Assembly (NCBI RefSeq): GCF_000577895.1
Contig: NZ_HG917868.1
Coordinates: forward strand, 1,302,001-1,366,000
DNA from: Clostridium bornimense
GTDB lineage: Bacteria; Bacillota; Clostridia; Clostridiales; Clostridiaceae
Length of the DNA stretch: 64,000 bases
Reading direction: 5' to 3'
In this document: positions 47,556-56,821 of the stretch, piece by piece
How positions within the stretch are numbered: the first letter of the stretch is position 1
How the letters are laid out: each line of letters opens with the position of its first letter
Made by a program: the position numbers and the translations under genes
The notes under the pieces: generated by a model
Database searches by the model: none
Told to the model about the DNA's origin: nothing
What the model saw: the letters and a program-made list of their open reading frames with translations, nothing else

Positions 47556-48190
47556 TAATATTTCCTTTCCTTTTGTTTTAAACTTTTATTGTTATTATTT
47601 TCTTTATAATATTTATTTTTATTCTTCTTTTTTGCAACTGAATAACCAAAGGTACCTAATGATTTTGAATTTATACCAAAATATTCTCCATGACAATAAG
47701 TAATAAGATTAGCTTTATTAAATTCAATTTTACCATTATTATTTATCAAGGAGTCTTCTACTTTTACACCGACTACTTCACATAAGAACATATCGTGAGT
47801 TCCTAGTTTTGATATATCTGTAACTTTGCATTCAAGAGCAACTGGTGATTTTTTTAAAGAAGGGGTTCCTATTTTCTCACCAGGTTCTAGTTCTAAATTA
47901 AAATGCTTAATTTTATCTTCTACTTTACCAGATCGTACTCCACAATAATCTACTATTTTAACCATATCTCTAGATGGTAAATTTATGACACATTCCATAG
48001 ATTCTTTTATATATTCATGAGATAATCTTTCTGGACGAATTCCCATAGCAATCATTGGTGGTTTTGTACAAACAGTACTAATCCAGCCAACGGTAAATAC
48101 ATTTACTTTATTTTCTTTATTTTTAGATGTAATTAAAACAACAGGGGTAGGGTTTAGCATTACACTACCTTTAAAAAACTTCTTTGACAT
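47555..48190 (-). CDS. Flavin reductase-like protein (FMN-binding split barrel)
   Basis: 211 residues. The core (about 1-185; MLNPTPVVLITSKNKENKVNVFTVGWISTVCTKPPMIAMGI) is a flavin reductase-like/flavoredoxin split barrel that binds FMN. The last 25 residues form a basic, Asn/Lys-rich tail not typical of the family. It lies upstream of cls in the same operon. The reaction partner is unknown. Confidence 0.85.
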   Translation of the reverse strand: MSKKFFKGSVMLNPTPVVLITSKNKENKVNVFTVGWISTVCTKPPMIAMGIRPERLSHEYIKESMECVINLPSRDMVKIVDYCGVRSGKVEDKIKHFNLELEPGEKIGTPSLKKSPVALECKVTDISKLGTHDMFLCEVVGVKVEDSLINNNGKIEFNKANLITYCHGEYFGINSKSLGTFGYSVAKKKNKNKYYKENNNNKSLKQKERKY

Positions 48191-48319
48191 ATAAATATTC
48201 TCCCTTGAAACATTAATTTTAGCTTAGTTTACTATAACAATAATATTAGTTATTGTAAATATTATATGTTGTAAATACAAAGAGAAATTATTAAAATATA
48301 TTAATAGGTAGGTGATATT

Positions 48320-49030
48320 TTGGAAGAAAGATTACAAAAATATATGGCTAGTTGTGGAGTAGCTTCAAGAAGAAAATGTGAAGAGTTTATTTTAGAAGGA
48401 AGAGTAAAAGTTAATGGTATTATAGTAAATGAATTAGGAAAAAAAGTGTTAGTAGATAAAGATATTATAGAATTTGATGGAGTTAAAATAGATAAAGAAG
48501 ATAAAAAGGTATATTATATTTTAAATAAGCCTACTGGTGTTATAACTAGTGCTTCTGATGAAAGAGGAAGAAAGACAGTTATAGATATAGTAAAATCAAA
48601 AGAACGTATATTTCCAATTGGAAGATTAGATTATAATACATCAGGATTATTATTATTAACTAATGATGGAGAAATTTTTAATAAAATAATGCATCCTAGA
48701 GTAGAACTTTTTAAGACTTATATTGCTGATGTTAAAGGATATATAACCGATAAAGATATTGAACAATTAAAGAATGGTATAGATATAGGTGGTTATATAA
48801 CAGCTAAAGCAAAAGTTTTTATTCAAAAAAGAGATGATAATAGATCAACAATAAGAATATCAATTTCTGAAGGAAAAAATAGACAAATAAGAAGAATGTG
48901 TTCTAAAATCAATCATGATGTTATTAATTTAAAAAGGATTTCCATAGGAGATATAAAATTAGGTGAATTGAAGATCGGTGAATATCGAAAATTAAATGAT
49001 AAAGAATTAAATTTTTTATTTAGATTATAA
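48320..49030 (+). CDS. rluB: Pseudouridine synthase, RsuA/RluB family
   Basis: A 236-residue enzyme: an S4 RNA-binding domain (about 1-60), then the catalytic domain with GRLDYNTSGLLLLTNDG, whose Asp is the nucleophile, and KNRQIRRMC. It most likely modifies 23S rRNA (RluB-type). The TTG start at 48320 follows TAGGTGATAT. A second member of this family lies at 61171-61923. Confidence 0.88.
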   Translation: MEERLQKYMASCGVASRRKCEEFILEGRVKVNGIIVNELGKKVLVDKDIIEFDGVKIDKEDKKVYYILNKPTGVITSASDERGRKTVIDIVKSKERIFPIGRLDYNTSGLLLLTNDGEIFNKIMHPRVELFKTYIADVKGYITDKDIEQLKNGIDIGGYITAKAKVFIQKRDDNRSTIRISISEGKNRQIRRMCSKINHDVINLKRISIGDIKLGELKIGEYRKLNDKELNFLFRL

Positions 49031-49198
49031 TATGCAATATTTAGATTAAGATTAGTCATATTGAGAAAGTTTTATTGAATAATATTGCAAAATTATCGTA
49101 AAATATCTTCAATATACATTGAAAATGAAATTTATATTGATTAGTTTTTCATATAATGGTAAAATTAAATACACATCAACCATAAAGGTGGGGATAAT

Positions 49199-50080
49199 AT
49201 GATCGATTCAAGCAAGCAAGATTTAATGAGAACTATTCAAGTAAAGTTTCCTCGACTAAGTAAAGGGCAAAAACTTATAGCTGAATATATATTAAAACAA
49301 TATGATAAAGCTGCGTTTATGACAGCGGCTAAATTAGGTGATAGTGTTGGAGTAAGTGAATCAACTGTTGTAAGGTTTGCTAATGAATTAGGATTTAGTG
49401 GATATCCTAAACTACAGAAAGCGTTACAAGAATTGATAAAAAATAAACTTACTACTGTTCAGAGAATAGAGTTGTCCAATAATTACATAACTATGGAGAA
49501 TGCTTTAAAAGGTGTCCTTAAATCAGATATGGAGAATATAAGAGTTACTTTAGAGAAAATTAATCCGAAAATTTTTGATGAAGTAGTGAATTGTATATTT
49601 AATGCTAAGCGAATATATATTATTGGATTAAGGAGCTCAACAGCTCTTGCTGAATTTTTAGGGTTTTATCTTAATTTAATTTTAGATAATGTTAAAGTAG
49701 TTGCATATGGTGTATCAGATATATTTGAACAAATGATAAATATTTCAAAAGATGATTTAGTAATAGGTATAGGATTTCCAAGATATGCAGCAAGAACTAT
49801 TGAAGCATTAAACTATGCACATGGCAAAGGAACAAAAGTCGTAGCCATTACAGACTCATTATTGTCTCCTTTAGCAACTAAGTCTGATTATACATTGATT
49901 GCTCAGAGTAATATGGCTTCATTTGTTGATTCATTAGTAGCTCCATTATCAGTGATCAATGCTTTAATAATAGCAGTAGGACTTAGGGAAAAAGAAAAGA
50001 TATCATCAATATTTACAGGGTTAGAAGATATCTGGGAAGAATATAAAGTTTATTCATTTAAAAATGATACTTTATTTTAA
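49199..50080 (+). CDS. MurR/RpiR family transcriptional regulator
   Basis: A 293-residue regulator with an N-terminal RpiR helix-turn-helix (about 1-80; AAKLGDSVGVSESTVVRFANELGFSGYPKLQ) and a C-terminal SIS sugar-phosphate-binding domain (about 120-260). RpiR proteins respond to phosphosugars. No sugar operon is adjacent, so the target is unknown. It has an AAGGTGGGG ribosome-binding site. Confidence 0.92.
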   Translation: MIDSSKQDLMRTIQVKFPRLSKGQKLIAEYILKQYDKAAFMTAAKLGDSVGVSESTVVRFANELGFSGYPKLQKALQELIKNKLTTVQRIELSNNYITMENALKGVLKSDMENIRVTLEKINPKIFDEVVNCIFNAKRIYIIGLRSSTALAEFLGFYLNLILDNVKVVAYGVSDIFEQMINISKDDLVIGIGFPRYAARTIEALNYAHGKGTKVVAITDSLLSPLATKSDYTLIAQSNMASFVDSLVAPLSVINALIIAVGLREKEKISSIFTGLEDIWEEYKVYSFKNDTLF

Positions 50081-50178
50081 AAATATAATTGAAAAAAATT
50101 TAAAATCGTATTAATATAAGCTAAGAAGCATATTGCTTTTTGGCTTTTTTAATAAATACATATATAGTAGGTGAGTAA

Positions 50179-51405
50179 ATGTCATCTGTAATTGTTATAG
50201 GTGGAGGACCGGCAGGAATGATGTCTGCTATAAAAGCAGCAGAAGAAGGTAACGCAGTTACTTTAATAGAAAAGAATGAAAAATTAGGGAAAAAATTATA
50301 TATAACAGGAAAAGGTAGATGTAATGTAACAAATTATAAAGATATAAGTGATTTCTTTGATAACATACCAGGGAATCCTTCATTTTTATATTCTTCATTA
50401 TATACTTATACTAATTTAGATGTAATGAATTTTTTTCAATCTGAAGGAGTAGACTTAAAAGTTGAACGTGGTGATCGTGTATTTCCAAAGTCGGATAAAT
50501 CTTCTGATATTATCAGAGTATTTGAGAAGAAACTTAAAAAAAACAATGTAAAAATATTACTTAATACTGTTGTAGATGATATAGAATATAATGATGGAAT
50601 TGTGAAATCAGTAATTTTAAAAGGTGGAAAAAAAATTAAGGGTGACTACTATATAATTGCAACAGGAGGTATTTCATATCCTCAGACTGGTTCTACAGGC
50701 GACGGATATAAGTTTGCTAAAAAAGCAGGTCATACCATAATATCTCCAAGAGCAGCACTTACATCAATAACTGTAGAAGAACAGTGGGTTAAGGAATTAT
50801 CAGGATTAAGTTTAAAAAATGTAGAATTAAGCCTTAAACATAAAAATAAAGTTATATATAAAGGCTTTGGAGAGATGTTATTTACTCATTTTGGAATTTC
50901 AGGACCTATTGTATTAACTGCTTCTAGATTAGTTCATGATTTTGATGAATTAACAGCTAGTATAAACTTAAAACCTGCATTAGATAGAAATAATTTGGAT
51001 AAAAGAATTCAAAAAGACTTTGCTAAATATGTAAATAAGGATTTTAAAAATTCATTATGTGATTTATTACCAAAAAAAATCATAGATATAGTTATACGAT
51101 TATCTAACATAGATGAAAATAAAAAAGTAAATTCTATCACTAAAAATGAAAGAAATAATATTATTGATGTAATACAAAACTTTACTTTAAAAGTCTCTGG
51201 TGTTAGACCTATTGCAGAAGCAATAATAACAGCCGGAGGAGTCAACACTAAAGAAATTGATCCTTCTACGATGCAATCTAAATTTATTAGCAATTTGTAT
51301 TTTGCTGGAGAAGTTATAGATGTGGATGCTAATACAGGAGGATTTAATTTACAAATAGCATACTCTACAGGATTTTTAGCCGGTAGTAATATAGAAAAGA
51401 GGTAA
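50179..51405 (+). CDS. BaiN/HI0933-type NAD(P)/FAD-dependent oxidoreductase
   Basis: A 408-residue flavoprotein. The N-terminal FAD motif is GGGPAGMMSAIKAAEEG, followed by the family block KKLYITGKGRCNVTN. A GGVNTKEIDPSTMQSK segment and a C-terminal NTGGFNLQIAYSTGFLAGSN complete it. The BaiN family includes bile-acid-related oxidoreductases, but the general role is unknown. Its stop lies four bases before cmk, in one operon. Confidence 0.9.
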   Translation: MSSVIVIGGGPAGMMSAIKAAEEGNAVTLIEKNEKLGKKLYITGKGRCNVTNYKDISDFFDNIPGNPSFLYSSLYTYTNLDVMNFFQSEGVDLKVERGDRVFPKSDKSSDIIRVFEKKLKKNNVKILLNTVVDDIEYNDGIVKSVILKGGKKIKGDYYIIATGGISYPQTGSTGDGYKFAKKAGHTIISPRAALTSITVEEQWVKELSGLSLKNVELSLKHKNKVIYKGFGEMLFTHFGISGPIVLTASRLVHDFDELTASINLKPALDRNNLDKRIQKDFAKYVNKDFKNSLCDLLPKKIIDIVIRLSNIDENKKVNSITKNERNNIIDVIQNFTLKVSGVRPIAEAIITAGGVNTKEIDPSTMQSKFISNLYFAGEVIDVDANTGGFNLQIAYSTGFLAGSNIEKR

Positions 51406-51409
51406 ATAA

Positions 51410-52054
51410 ATGAACTTTAATATAGCAATAGATGGTCCCGCAGGATCAGGGAAAAGTACTATAGCAAATTTGTTAGCAAATAAGTATGATTTAATGTATA
51501 TAAATACTGGTGCAATGTATAGAGCTGTTACACTATTTGCTAAGGAAAATAATATAAGACCTGAAGATACAGAAAAACTATCTAAGTTAATTAATGATTT
51601 GCAAATGCATTTTGAAAAAGAAAAATTAATTGTTAATGGTGAATATGTTAATGATAGGATTACTATGCCTGAAATTAGCAATTCTGTATCTGATTATGCA
51701 AAAGTACAAGTTGTAAGAGAGTTATTAGTAAAGGCGCAAAAAAAACTTGGAAAAGAATATAATGTAATAATGGATGGAAGAGATATAGGCACTAATGTTC
51801 TTACAGACGCTAAGTATAAGTTCTTTTTAACAGCAAATCCAGAAGAAAGAGCAAAGAGAAGATATTTAGAATTAACTAGTAAAGGTATAGAAGTAAATTA
51901 TGAAGATATATTAAATGATATAATTAAGAGAGATCTAATAGATTCAACGAGAGAAATTAGTCCTCTTAAAAAGGCTGATGATGCTATTGAGATAGATACA
52001 TCAAAATTAAATATAGATGACGTTGTTAACTATATATGTGAGTATATAGAGTAG
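51410..52054 (+). CDS. cmk: Cytidylate kinase
   Basis: A 214-residue NMP kinase with P-loop DGPAGSGKSTIA at the N-terminus, NTGAMYRAVT and GRDIGTNVLTDA. It phosphorylates (d)CMP. It is placed directly before ispH-S1, a common clostridial order. Confidence 0.96.
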   Translation: MNFNIAIDGPAGSGKSTIANLLANKYDLMYINTGAMYRAVTLFAKENNIRPEDTEKLSKLINDLQMHFEKEKLIVNGEYVNDRITMPEISNSVSDYAKVQVVRELLVKAQKKLGKEYNVIMDGRDIGTNVLTDAKYKFFLTANPEERAKRRYLELTSKGIEVNYEDILNDIIKRDLIDSTREISPLKKADDAIEIDTSKLNIDDVVNYICEYIE

Positions 52055-52066
52055 GTGGGATATATA

Positions 52067-53995
52067 ATGGGAAAGAAAATAATATTAGCAGAAAATGCAG
52101 GGTTTTGTTTTGGTGTTCAAAGAGCAGTAGATTTATCACTTAATAATAGTGAAGATACTAATAACATTTATACTTTAGGGCCATTGATACATAATAATGA
52201 TGTGGTGAAAAAGTTAAGAAAAAATAATATACATGAAGTAGATGTAGATAAAATTTCACAACTTACACCTGGAACAAAAGTAATTTTAAGATCTCATGGT
52301 GTTGAAAAATCTGTTATTTCTAATTTGAAGGGAAAAGGATTAGATATTGTGGATGCTACATGTCCATATGTTACTAACATTCATAAAAAGGTTGAGAAAT
52401 ATCATAATAATGGATATGCTATAGCTATAGTAGGAGATTGCAATCATCCGGAAGTAATAGGTATAAATGGATGGTGTGATAATTCTGCTATTATAACTAA
52501 AGACGGTAGCGATTTTAATACAATGGATAATTTTCCTAAAAAGTTATGCATTGTAACTCAAACTACGAATAAAATAAGCAATTTTGTTAAAGCAGTAGAA
52601 GAAGCTACGAAGCTTACAAAAGAATTAGTTGTTTTTAATACTATTTGTAGCGCTACAGAAGTAAGACAAAAGAATGCAGAGGAATTATCTAAAAGAGTTG
52701 ATATAATGATTGTAATAGGTGGAAGACATTCGTCTAATACAAATAAATTATATGAAATTTGCAAAAAAAATTGTGAACACACAATTCTTATTGAAAATTC
52801 TTCCGAAATACCGGATAATATAATTAGTTGTAATGAAAATATATCTATAGGTATAACAGCTGGTGCATCAACACCAGATTGGGTAATAAAGGAGGCTATT
52901 AATAAAATGAATAACGATAACGAATTAACAATGAATGATGTTTTGAATCAAATGGATTCAGCTGAATCTATAAGAGTAGGATCAAAAGTAAAAGGAAAAG
53001 TTATATCAATAAATGATAAGGAAGCATATTTAGATATCAATAATAAAGCTGAGGCATTTTTACCAGTTACAGAGGTATCATTACCAGAGAATACTAGTCT
53101 TGATGAATATTTAAAAACTGGAGACGAAGTAGAAGTAAAAATAATAAAATTAAAAAATGATGATGGATATGTAGTGGTGTCACTGTTAGAATTACAAAGA
53201 GAACTTATAGTTAAAGAATTAAGCGATGCTTTTCAAAATAAAACTATAATAAATGTAAAAGTAGTTGAAGTAGTAAAAGGTGGAGTGATTTGCTTATTCA
53301 AAAATGCTGCAAGAGTATTTTTACCTGCATCACAAATTGAACTTAATCATGTAGAGGATTTATCTATCTATGTTGGTAAAGAATTAGAAGTTAATGTTAT
53401 AGAATATGAAAAGAAAAATAGATTATCAAAGATAGTTGTTTCAAGAAGAGTTTTACTTGAAGATAAAAAATCAAAAGAAGAGGCTAAAGTATTTGAAACA
53501 ATAAAAGTTGGAGATATAGTAGAAGGTGAAGTAAAGAGAATAACTGATTTTGGTGCATTTATTGAAATCCAAGGAGTGGATGGACTTGCACATATTTCAG
53601 AATTATCATGGGGAAAAGTAAGTAAAATAACAGATGTTTTATCAATTGGACAAAAAGTGAAAGTAGTTGTTTTATCAGTTGATCCTGAAACAAAGAAATT
53701 ATCATTATCTATCAAGAGAACTACTAATGATCCATGGTTAAATGTTGAAGAAAAATATCCTGTGGGATCAGTTGTATTAGGAAAAGTAGTTAGATTTACA
53801 TCATTTGGAGCTTTTGTAGAATTAGAAGTAGGTATAGATGGTTTAATTCATATATCTCAAATAAGTGAAAAGAGAATTTCTAAACCAGATGAAGTGTTAA
53901 GTTTAGGTGAAGAAGTTAAGGCTAAAATAATTGTTGTAGATGCAGCTAAGAAGAGAATAGAGCTTTCAATTAAAGAAGTAGATTATATGCTATAA
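52067..53995 (+). CDS. ispH: Fused 4-hydroxy-3-methylbut-2-enyl diphosphate reductase / S1 RNA-binding protein
   Basis: A 642-residue fusion. The N-terminal IspH domain (about 1-285) has the three cluster Cys in GFCFGVQRAV, DATCPYVT and NTICSATEVR. It makes isopentenyl and dimethylallyl diphosphate from HMBPP, the last MEP-pathway step. Four S1 domains follow (about 300-640; e.g. GDIVEGEVKRITDFGAFIEI and GSVVLGKVVRFTSFGAFVEL). The fusion is typical of clostridia; the S1 part is related to ribosomal protein S1. ATG 52067 follows AGGTGGG; the GTG at 52055 is inside that site. Confidence 0.95.
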   Translation: MGKKIILAENAGFCFGVQRAVDLSLNNSEDTNNIYTLGPLIHNNDVVKKLRKNNIHEVDVDKISQLTPGTKVILRSHGVEKSVISNLKGKGLDIVDATCPYVTNIHKKVEKYHNNGYAIAIVGDCNHPEVIGINGWCDNSAIITKDGSDFNTMDNFPKKLCIVTQTTNKISNFVKAVEEATKLTKELVVFNTICSATEVRQKNAEELSKRVDIMIVIGGRHSSNTNKLYEICKKNCEHTILIENSSEIPDNIISCNENISIGITAGASTPDWVIKEAINKMNNDNELTMNDVLNQMDSAESIRVGSKVKGKVISINDKEAYLDINNKAEAFLPVTEVSLPENTSLDEYLKTGDEVEVKIIKLKNDDGYVVVSLLELQRELIVKELSDAFQNKTIINVKVVEVVKGGVICLFKNAARVFLPASQIELNHVEDLSIYVGKELEVNVIEYEKKNRLSKIVVSRRVLLEDKKSKEEAKVFETIKVGDIVEGEVKRITDFGAFIEIQGVDGLAHISELSWGKVSKITDVLSIGQKVKVVVLSVDPETKKLSLSIKRTTNDPWLNVEEKYPVGSVVLGKVVRFTSFGAFVELEVGIDGLIHISQISEKRISKPDEVLSLGEEVKAKIIVVDAAKKRIELSIKEVDYML

Positions 53996-53997
53996 AT

Positions 53998-54030
53998 AAA
54001 AAGTCAACAGTTTACTGTTGACTTTTTATT
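53998..54030 (+). terminator. Terminator after ispH-S1
   Basis: AAAGTCAACAG and CTGTTGACTTT form a perfect stem around TTTA with a T run. Confidence 0.9.
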
Positions 54031-54054
54031 TAAATCTTAGGGGAATAAAATCAT

Positions 54055-54930
54055 ATGTATGTTTTAGAAAGAATAAATAAAAAAAATTTTAAGTACTTGA
54101 AAGATCTTAATTTAAGATCCAAAGGTTTAAATAATTTAAATGAGGATATACTTATAGAAATTAAGCGCGATAGATTCTTAAAAAAATTTAAGTTATTAAG
54201 TAAATTAAGAATTATATCATTTAAAGGGAAATATGTTGGATTTATATGGTTTGAAAGATCAAAATATGAGTACAGTGTTTACAATATAAAATCTATATAT
54301 GCTGAGGGGGATAACCTAGTAAATGTATATAATAAGCTGTTGTCTATTATACCTGATTCATATAGTGGTATATACTATTCATCTATAGATAATTGTATTT
54401 ATAATAATGTATTAGAAGCTTTAAAGTTTAGACGGTTATCGGGCGCCTGTGAAATGAAAATGGATTTATGCAAAATAACTACTAAATGTGAGAGTGTTGA
54501 TAATCTAGCTTTTAAAATGTTTAAATGTAATAGAGATGAAGATTTAAGATGTAGATTACAAAATATTATTTTTTATAATAGTAATCGGATCCCTTTAACT
54601 GTAGATGACATCAAATATGATTTGACACAAAAGTATTCCATAAGAAATGGAGGAGTCTTTTTATACTATGAAAATGAACCTATAGGTTATGGGCAAATAA
54701 TCTATGATAAAAGACGATATTATATAGTCAATTTTGGAATAATTCCAGCATATCGAGGAAAAGGATACAGTAAAAATTTGTTATATAAATTATGTTCTCT
54801 TGCACAAAAATTTAATGCAGATGAATTATATTTAAAAGTTGATGTTAATAATAAAGTGGCTATAGATTTATACAAAAAATTTGGATTTGAAATTGTAGAA
54901 AAATATTATAGATGGATTAAAGTAGGCTAG
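54055..54930 (+). CDS. GNAT-family N-acetyltransferase, two-domain
   Basis: A 291-residue protein. The C-terminal half (about 150-290) is a standard GNAT fold with the acetyl-CoA loop NFGIIPAYRGKGYSKNLLYKL and LKVDVNNKVAIDLYKKFGFEIVEKYYRW at the end. The N-terminal half is a degenerate GNAT-like domain. The substrate is unknown. Its terminator also overlaps the stop of the small convergent gene. Confidence 0.85.
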   Translation: MYVLERINKKNFKYLKDLNLRSKGLNNLNEDILIEIKRDRFLKKFKLLSKLRIISFKGKYVGFIWFERSKYEYSVYNIKSIYAEGDNLVNVYNKLLSIIPDSYSGIYYSSIDNCIYNNVLEALKFRRLSGACEMKMDLCKITTKCESVDNLAFKMFKCNRDEDLRCRLQNIIFYNSNRIPLTVDDIKYDLTQKYSIRNGGVFLYYENEPIGYGQIIYDKRRYYIVNFGIIPAYRGKGYSKNLLYKLCSLAQKFNADELYLKVDVNNKVAIDLYKKFGFEIVEKYYRWIKVG

Positions 54931-54950
54931 AATTATTCTAGCCTATTTTT
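54923..54950. terminator. Terminator after the GNAT gene
   Basis: TAGGCTAGAA and TTCTAGCCTA pair around TTA, followed by TTTTT. Confidence 0.85.
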
Positions 54951-55110
54951 AAGAAAAAGATTTGGGTGAGTACGGTACAGATGAGGTCTTTGATTGATAA
55001 ATATAAGATGAGTTTAAATTTTTAAAATAGGACTTTTCACTTATACAATCACATTTTAAAGATTCATTAGGATTATTAAATTCGTTTAGTTTTTCTTTAG
55101 CATCATACAT
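54949..55110 (-). CDS. Small 53-residue protein, unrecognised
   Basis: A 53-residue ORF beginning MYDAKEKLNEFNNPNESL, preceded seven bases away by a perfect AAGGAGG. It is hydrophilic with two Cys (CDC at 20-22) and ends in a Ser-rich SSVPYSPKSFS. No family is recognised. The ribosome-binding site and its position between a terminator and miaB support a real gene. Confidence 0.6.
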   Translation of the reverse strand: MYDAKEKLNEFNNPNESLKCDCISEKSYFKNLNSSYIYQSKTSSVPYSPKSFS

Positions 55111-55245
55111 AGATATTCCTCCTTACTCTAATAATAGTTTTTCCTAAATTTCTAAAGAATATAATTTATTTATATAAAATTTATTAAAGTTTATATAAGT
55201 TGAATGATTTTAATTCATTTTCTTTATTTATGAATAAAATATTGT

Positions 55246-55251
55246 TATAAT
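55246..55251 (+). promoter_or_regulatory. Extended -10 element for miaB
   Basis: TGTTATAAT gives a TGN-extended perfect -10 box about 40 bp before the start codon; no good -35 is seen. Confidence 0.45.
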
Positions 55252-55290
55252 ACTGAAAGTGATATTTTTAGATTAGGAGTGTAAAATTTA

Positions 55291-56622
55291 ATGAAAGAAA
55301 ATAATTTAAGATATATAATTGAAACTTGGGGCTGCCAAATGAATGAAGAAGATTCAGAAAAGATATCTGGTATGTTAAAATCTTTAGGGTATTCACCTAC
55401 TGATCAAAGAGAAGAGGCAGATATTATTATCTTTAATACTTGTTGTGTTAGAGAAAATGCCGAACAAAAAGTTTATGGTAACTTAGGTATGTTAAAGAAG
55501 CTAAAAGAAAAAAATCCTAATTTAATTATTTCTATATGTGGATGTATGATGCAACAAGAAGGAATGGCTGAAGAAATTATAAAAAGATTTCCACACGTAG
55601 ATATAATTTTTGGTACCCATAATGCTCATAAGTTCCCAGAATATTTAAATAGAGCTAGACAAGAGGGAAAATCTATTGTTGAAATAAAACAAAAAGATGA
55701 AGGGATAATCGAAGGTATACCTATAGACAGAAAAAGTGATGTAAAGGCATTTGTAACAATAATGTATGGATGTAATAACTTCTGTACTTATTGTATTGTT
55801 CCTTATGTTAGAGGAAGGGAAAGAAGTAGAAAGCCAGAAGATATTATTAATGAAATTAAAGGATTAGTTAATGAAGGATATAAAGAGGTAACTTTATTAG
55901 GTCAAAATGTTAACTCTTATGGTAAGGGGTTAGAAGAAGATATTAATTTTGCAAAACTTCTTAGGTTAGTAAATGAAATAGAGGGATTAGAAAGAGTAAG
56001 ATTTATGACATCTCATCCTAAGGATTTAACTTCTGATGTTATTGATGCTATTGCAGAATGTGATAAATTATGTGAACAAATTCATTTACCTGTCCAAGCA
56101 GGATCTAATACATTGTTAAGACGTATGAATAGAAATTATACAAGAGAAAAATATCTAGAGTTAATGAAGGAAATTAAAGCAAAAATACCAGATGTATCAA
56201 TAACTACTGATATAATCATTGGATTCCCTGGAGAGACAGAAGAAGAATTTGAAGATACATTAGCTCTTGTAAAGGAAGTTGAATATGATTCTGCATTTAC
56301 CTTCTTATATTCTATAAGACAAGGTACTCCTGCTGCTAAACTTGAAAATCAAGTTGATGAAGAAACTAAACATAGAAGATTTAATATTTTGATTGATGAA
56401 GTAAACAAAATAATAGCTGAGAAAAATAAGAAATATGAAGGCAGAATTTTAGAGGTTTTAGTAGAAGGTTTAAGTAAGAATGATGATACAAAAGTTTCAG
56501 GAAGAACTAGAAATGGTAGACTTGTTAACTTTGAAGGAAGTAAAGATTTGATTGGAAAATTAGTTAATGTAGAGATAACAAAAGCTCAATCTTTCTCATT
56601 AATAGGAAAAATAGTAGAATAA
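55291..56622 (+). CDS. miaB: tRNA-2-methylthio-N6-dimethylallyladenosine synthase
   Basis: A 443-residue methylthiotransferase. The N-terminal UPF0004 domain holds three cluster Cys (Cys15 in [14 protein letters not shown] and CGCMMQQ). The radical SAM domain has [18 protein letters not shown] (CxxxCxxC) and the C-terminal TRAM domain runs from about residue 375. It adds the methylthio group to i6A37 of tRNAs. It is likely monocistronic. Confidence 0.96.
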   Translation: MKENNLRYIIETWGCQMNEEDSEKISGMLKSLGYSPTDQREEADIIIFNTCCVRENAEQKVYGNLGMLKKLKEKNPNLIISICGCMMQQEGMAEEIIKRFPHVDIIFGTHNAHKFPEYLNRARQEGKSIVEIKQKDEGIIEGIPIDRKSDVKAFVTIMYGCNNFCTYCIVPYVRGRERSRKPEDIINEIKGLVNEGYKEVTLLGQNVNSYGKGLEEDINFAKLLRLVNEIEGLERVRFMTSHPKDLTSDVIDAIAECDKLCEQIHLPVQAGSNTLLRRMNRNYTREKYLELMKEIKAKIPDVSITTDIIIGFPGETEEEFEDTLALVKEVEYDSAFTFLYSIRQGTPAAKLENQVDEETKHRRFNILIDEVNKIIAEKNKKYEGRILEVLVEGLSKNDDTKVSGRTRNGRLVNFEGSKDLIGKLVNVEITKAQSFSLIGKIVE

Positions 56623-56638
56623 TATTTTGTATTTATAT

Positions 56639-56668
56639 AAAAAAGCAAGGATTTATCTTGCTTTTTTA
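56639..56668 (+). terminator. miaB terminator
   Basis: AAAAGCAAG and CTTGCTTTT pair around GATTTAT, followed by TTATTTTT. Confidence 0.85.
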
Positions 56669-56719
56669 TTTTTATATTTTAATTTATTAAATAAATTTAC
56701 AAATATCGATAAATTGCGA

Positions 56720-56748
56720 TTGTAAATTTACTTTATTTAGTGTAAAAT
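56720..56748 (+). promoter_or_regulatory. Promoter of the three-repeat protein gene
   Basis: -35 TTGTAA (56720-56725), 17-bp spacer, -10 TAAAAT (56743-56748). Confidence 0.5.
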
Positions 56749-56821
56749 TAAATAAAATGTAAAATAAATATATAATGTTATTTAGAAACAATATATGTAA
56801 TATACAAACGGGGGTTCTGGA

